The notes under the pieces are model-generated. The model worked only from the letters and a program-made list of their open reading frames with translations. It did no database searches and was not told the origin of the DNA. From UBA2020 sp964551435 (GTDB lineage: Bacteria > Pseudomonadota > Alphaproteobacteria > Micavibrionales > UBA2020), in the NCBI GenBank assembly GCA_964551435.1, contig CAZKBS010000040.1, forward strand, positions 1-8,510: 8,510 nt of DNA. Direction: 5' to 3'. The translations under genes were made by a program, and so were the position numbers. Shown one piece after another: positions 7,236-8,510 of this stretch (position 1 is the first letter of the stretch; each line of letters starts with the position of its first letter).

Positions 7236-7742
7236 CTGTTTCCGAATGTGCGCGAAGCGATTGAAACCCTGCGTCTGATGGGCGTGACGCTCGGTATCTA
7301 TACGGGTACGCGCGAAGATGCGCTGTCTGCGCAGCTTGAATATCACGCTCTGCAGGAATATTTCGATGCGCGTTTTATTCGTGGCAAGGACAATATCCGT
7401 GATGCCGGCGTCAAAACGGCGGATTTGAAATCGGCGCAGCTCGCGGATATCGTCGCTGCTTTCCGCCGTGACGCTGGTGAGAATGCAGTCGTGGTGGTTA
7501 TCGGTGACAGCGCGGCGGATGCGGCGGCGGCACGCAGTCAGGGGCTGGATTTTGCGGGCTTTGCCAAGGATGAGCGCAAGCGCGATGAAATGATCCGCGC
7601 AGGTGTGCAGGATATCATGCGCGATTTTGCCGATTTACCTGATTTTGTGATGCGCTTCCTGCGCCCTGCCGGAAATGACAATGCGCCAGCGCTTCGCGCG
7701 CCTGAAAACAAACCGCGTCCGCGCACGCCCCCTAAGCCATAG
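7206..7742 (+). pseudogene. HAD-superfamily phosphatase gene lacking its 5' end
   Basis: The visible 178 residues cover the second half of a HAD hydrolase: a helix leading to FPNVREAIETL, motif II with its Thr in GIYTGT (Thr codon 7302-7304), a candidate motif III Lys in RGKDN (7386-7388), and motif IV GDSAAD (7503-7520) with both aspartates. The N-terminal nucleophile motif DxDGT, which carries the Asp phosphorylated during catalysis, is absent. The frame can be read upstream to an ATG at 7107, but that extra part (7107-7205) is the antisense of asparaginase and contains no DxD. Without motif I the product cannot work as a phosphatase. The C-terminus ends in a proline/arginine-rich tail (KPRPRTPPKP). 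It converges with the lipoprotein gene, 37 bases between stops, where I see no strong terminator. The original subgroup may have been phosphoglycolate-phosphatase-like, but this is not certain. Confidence 0.7.
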
Positions 7743-7779
7743 TTTTATGTTATCGAGTGATACGGGGGCTTCAGGACCG

Positions 7780-8403
7780 TTAGTCAGAGTCCTTTGCCGC
7801 GCCGAGGATCAGCCCCGGCGTCAGGTAATCGAAGATCGTTTTAGACGAGGTCGTATTGACCTGTCCGCCAGTCAGGAACGGTTTTTGATATAGTTTGCCA
7901 TCTTTAAAAATCAGGTTCAGGCGGTAATCAAACCCCTTGGCGTCTGTCTGTACGCGAATAACCGATGTAAACCCGTGTCTGCGTTTCACGGTTTTGTATT
8001 CGATACGGTAACCCTCGAGAGAGTCGAGGAACGACAGGATGTTTTCATCGGTATAGAAATGCACGGGGATACCTGCATCTTCACCGCCAAAAAGAACTCC
8101 GACGATTTCATTGCGCGCAAGGCGGCGGAAGTCTTTTTGTACCCGGCCAAGGCGGGCGAAGGTTTCTTCGCGGCTCATCCCGACTTCAAGGCTGTTGACC
8201 CATGATTCAAGATCGGCGTTGGAATTGTAATAGGATTTGTTAATGCTGTCAGAACCACCCGGCAAAGCGCCTGCACAGCCGGAGAGCGCCAGAAGCATCG
8301 CAAGCACAATAAGGCTAAAGCCCCATTTCGCCCATACAGCGCCCACGCCTGTTTGTTTGGCGGCGATAGCGAGGGCGCGGGCACGGCGGCGTTGTGGGTG
8401 CAT
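7780..8403 (-). CDS. predicted outer-membrane lipoprotein, possibly BamE/SmpA-like
   Basis: From the ATG at 8403 the protein has 207 residues: an Arg/Lys-rich N-terminus, a hydrophobic stretch (about 29-42, FSLIVLAMLLALSG) and a lipobox LSGC with Cys43 as the lipidation site. The +2 residue is Ala, so by the usual rule it would be sorted to the outer membrane. The mature part has LEVGMSREETFARLG (72-86) and NLIFKDGKLYQ (163-173), reminiscent of the small BamE/SmpA/OmlA fold, but this is weak and the protein is longer than BamE. The start is uncertain. The frame extends to an ATG at 8508, but those 35 extra residues are not signal-like. AGGAGA lies just before the 8403 ATG at unusually short spacing. 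A GTG 55 codons into the longest frame (MGAVWAKWG) would give a neater 23-residue signal peptide. Function is unknown. Confidence 0.75.
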   Translation of the reverse strand: MHPQRRRARALAIAAKQTGVGAVWAKWGFSLIVLAMLLALSGCAGALPGGSDSINKSYYNSNADLESWVNSLEVGMSREETFARLGRVQKDFRRLARNEIVGVLFGGEDAGIPVHFYTDENILSFLDSLEGYRIEYKTVKRRHGFTSVIRVQTDAKGFDYRLNLIFKDGKLYQKPFLTGGQVNTTSSKTIFDYLTPGLILGAAKDSD

Positions 8404-8451
8404 GTCTCCTGCCTGATGGCGCGGTTGCAAAAAATTCGTCGGGCATCTGCC

Positions 8452-8490
8452 ATGCCGCAGCGGTGGTCTTGTACCTTCATTATGCGGCAT
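8452..8490. repeat. 8-base inverted repeat upstream of the lipoprotein gene
   Basis: ATGCCGCA (8452-8459) and TGCGGCAT (8483-8490) are exact reverse complements separated by 23 bases, about 31 bases centre to centre. The right arm is itself palindromic (ATGC-G-GCAT) and the left one nearly so (TGC-C-GCA). They lie 49-87 bases before the lipoprotein ATG, next to an AT-rich stretch (8491-8510). They could be paired operator sites or a leader hairpin. No T-run follows on the - strand, so it is not an intrinsic terminator for that direction. Confidence 0.4.
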
Positions 8491-8510
8491 AAAAATGAAA
8501 TAAATCATTA

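Noticed and set aside
8013..8029. Perfect hairpin CCTCGA/TCGAGG with a 5-base loop.
   Set aside because: It lies inside the lipoprotein coding region (codons for SLEG), has no T-run, and is short enough to be chance.

Overview
The window reads as a compact stretch of a Gram-negative, probably alphaproteobacterial, chromosome. The evidence is a moderately GC-rich base composition, an outer-membrane-type lipoprotein, an RTX/type I secretion C-terminus, and hydrolase and asparaginase families that are common in Alphaproteobacteria. The assignment is an inference from family knowledge. No RNA gene, CRISPR array, insertion sequence or phage gene was seen.

Layout, left to right. The window opens inside the end of an RTX-repeat protein carrying a type I secretion target domain (2-394, +). 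An alpha/beta hydrolase (401-1258, -) converges on it. After about 150 bases of divergent intergenic DNA comes a ceramidase-like (CREST superfamily) integral membrane protein (1409-2185, +). Next is a tight three-gene + strand block: an SLC1/DAACS dicarboxylate or acidic amino acid symporter (2237-3580), a beta-CASP metallo-beta-lactamase RNase-type enzyme overlapping it by 4 bases (3577-4941), and a protein with two N-terminal membrane helices and a C-terminal Nudix domain 18 bases further on (4960-6378). The ceramidase gene may be the first gene of this block, since only 51 bases separate it from the symporter.

The right third is the most irregular part. An asparaginase II (PF06089) gene on the - strand and a HAD phosphatase gene on the + strand lie head to head, and both lack their N-terminal coding parts. 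Their recognisable homology stops at the same place, about 7206-7215. This looks like a deletion or rearrangement junction that removed both 5' ends and whatever lay between them; an assembly misjoin is the main alternative. The window ends with a lipoprotein gene (7780-8403, -) that has a BamE/SmpA-like flavour and an 8-base inverted repeat in its upstream region.

How the genes may work together: the ceramidase-like protein and the neighbouring hydrolase could both act on lipids or esters, but nothing in the sequence ties them functionally. The symporter, RNase and TM-Nudix genes are probably co-transcribed and partly translationally coupled, which is the only candidate functional unit here. 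I see no nucleotidyl cyclase, toxin-antitoxin pair or other diagnostic partner that would make it a recognised defence system.
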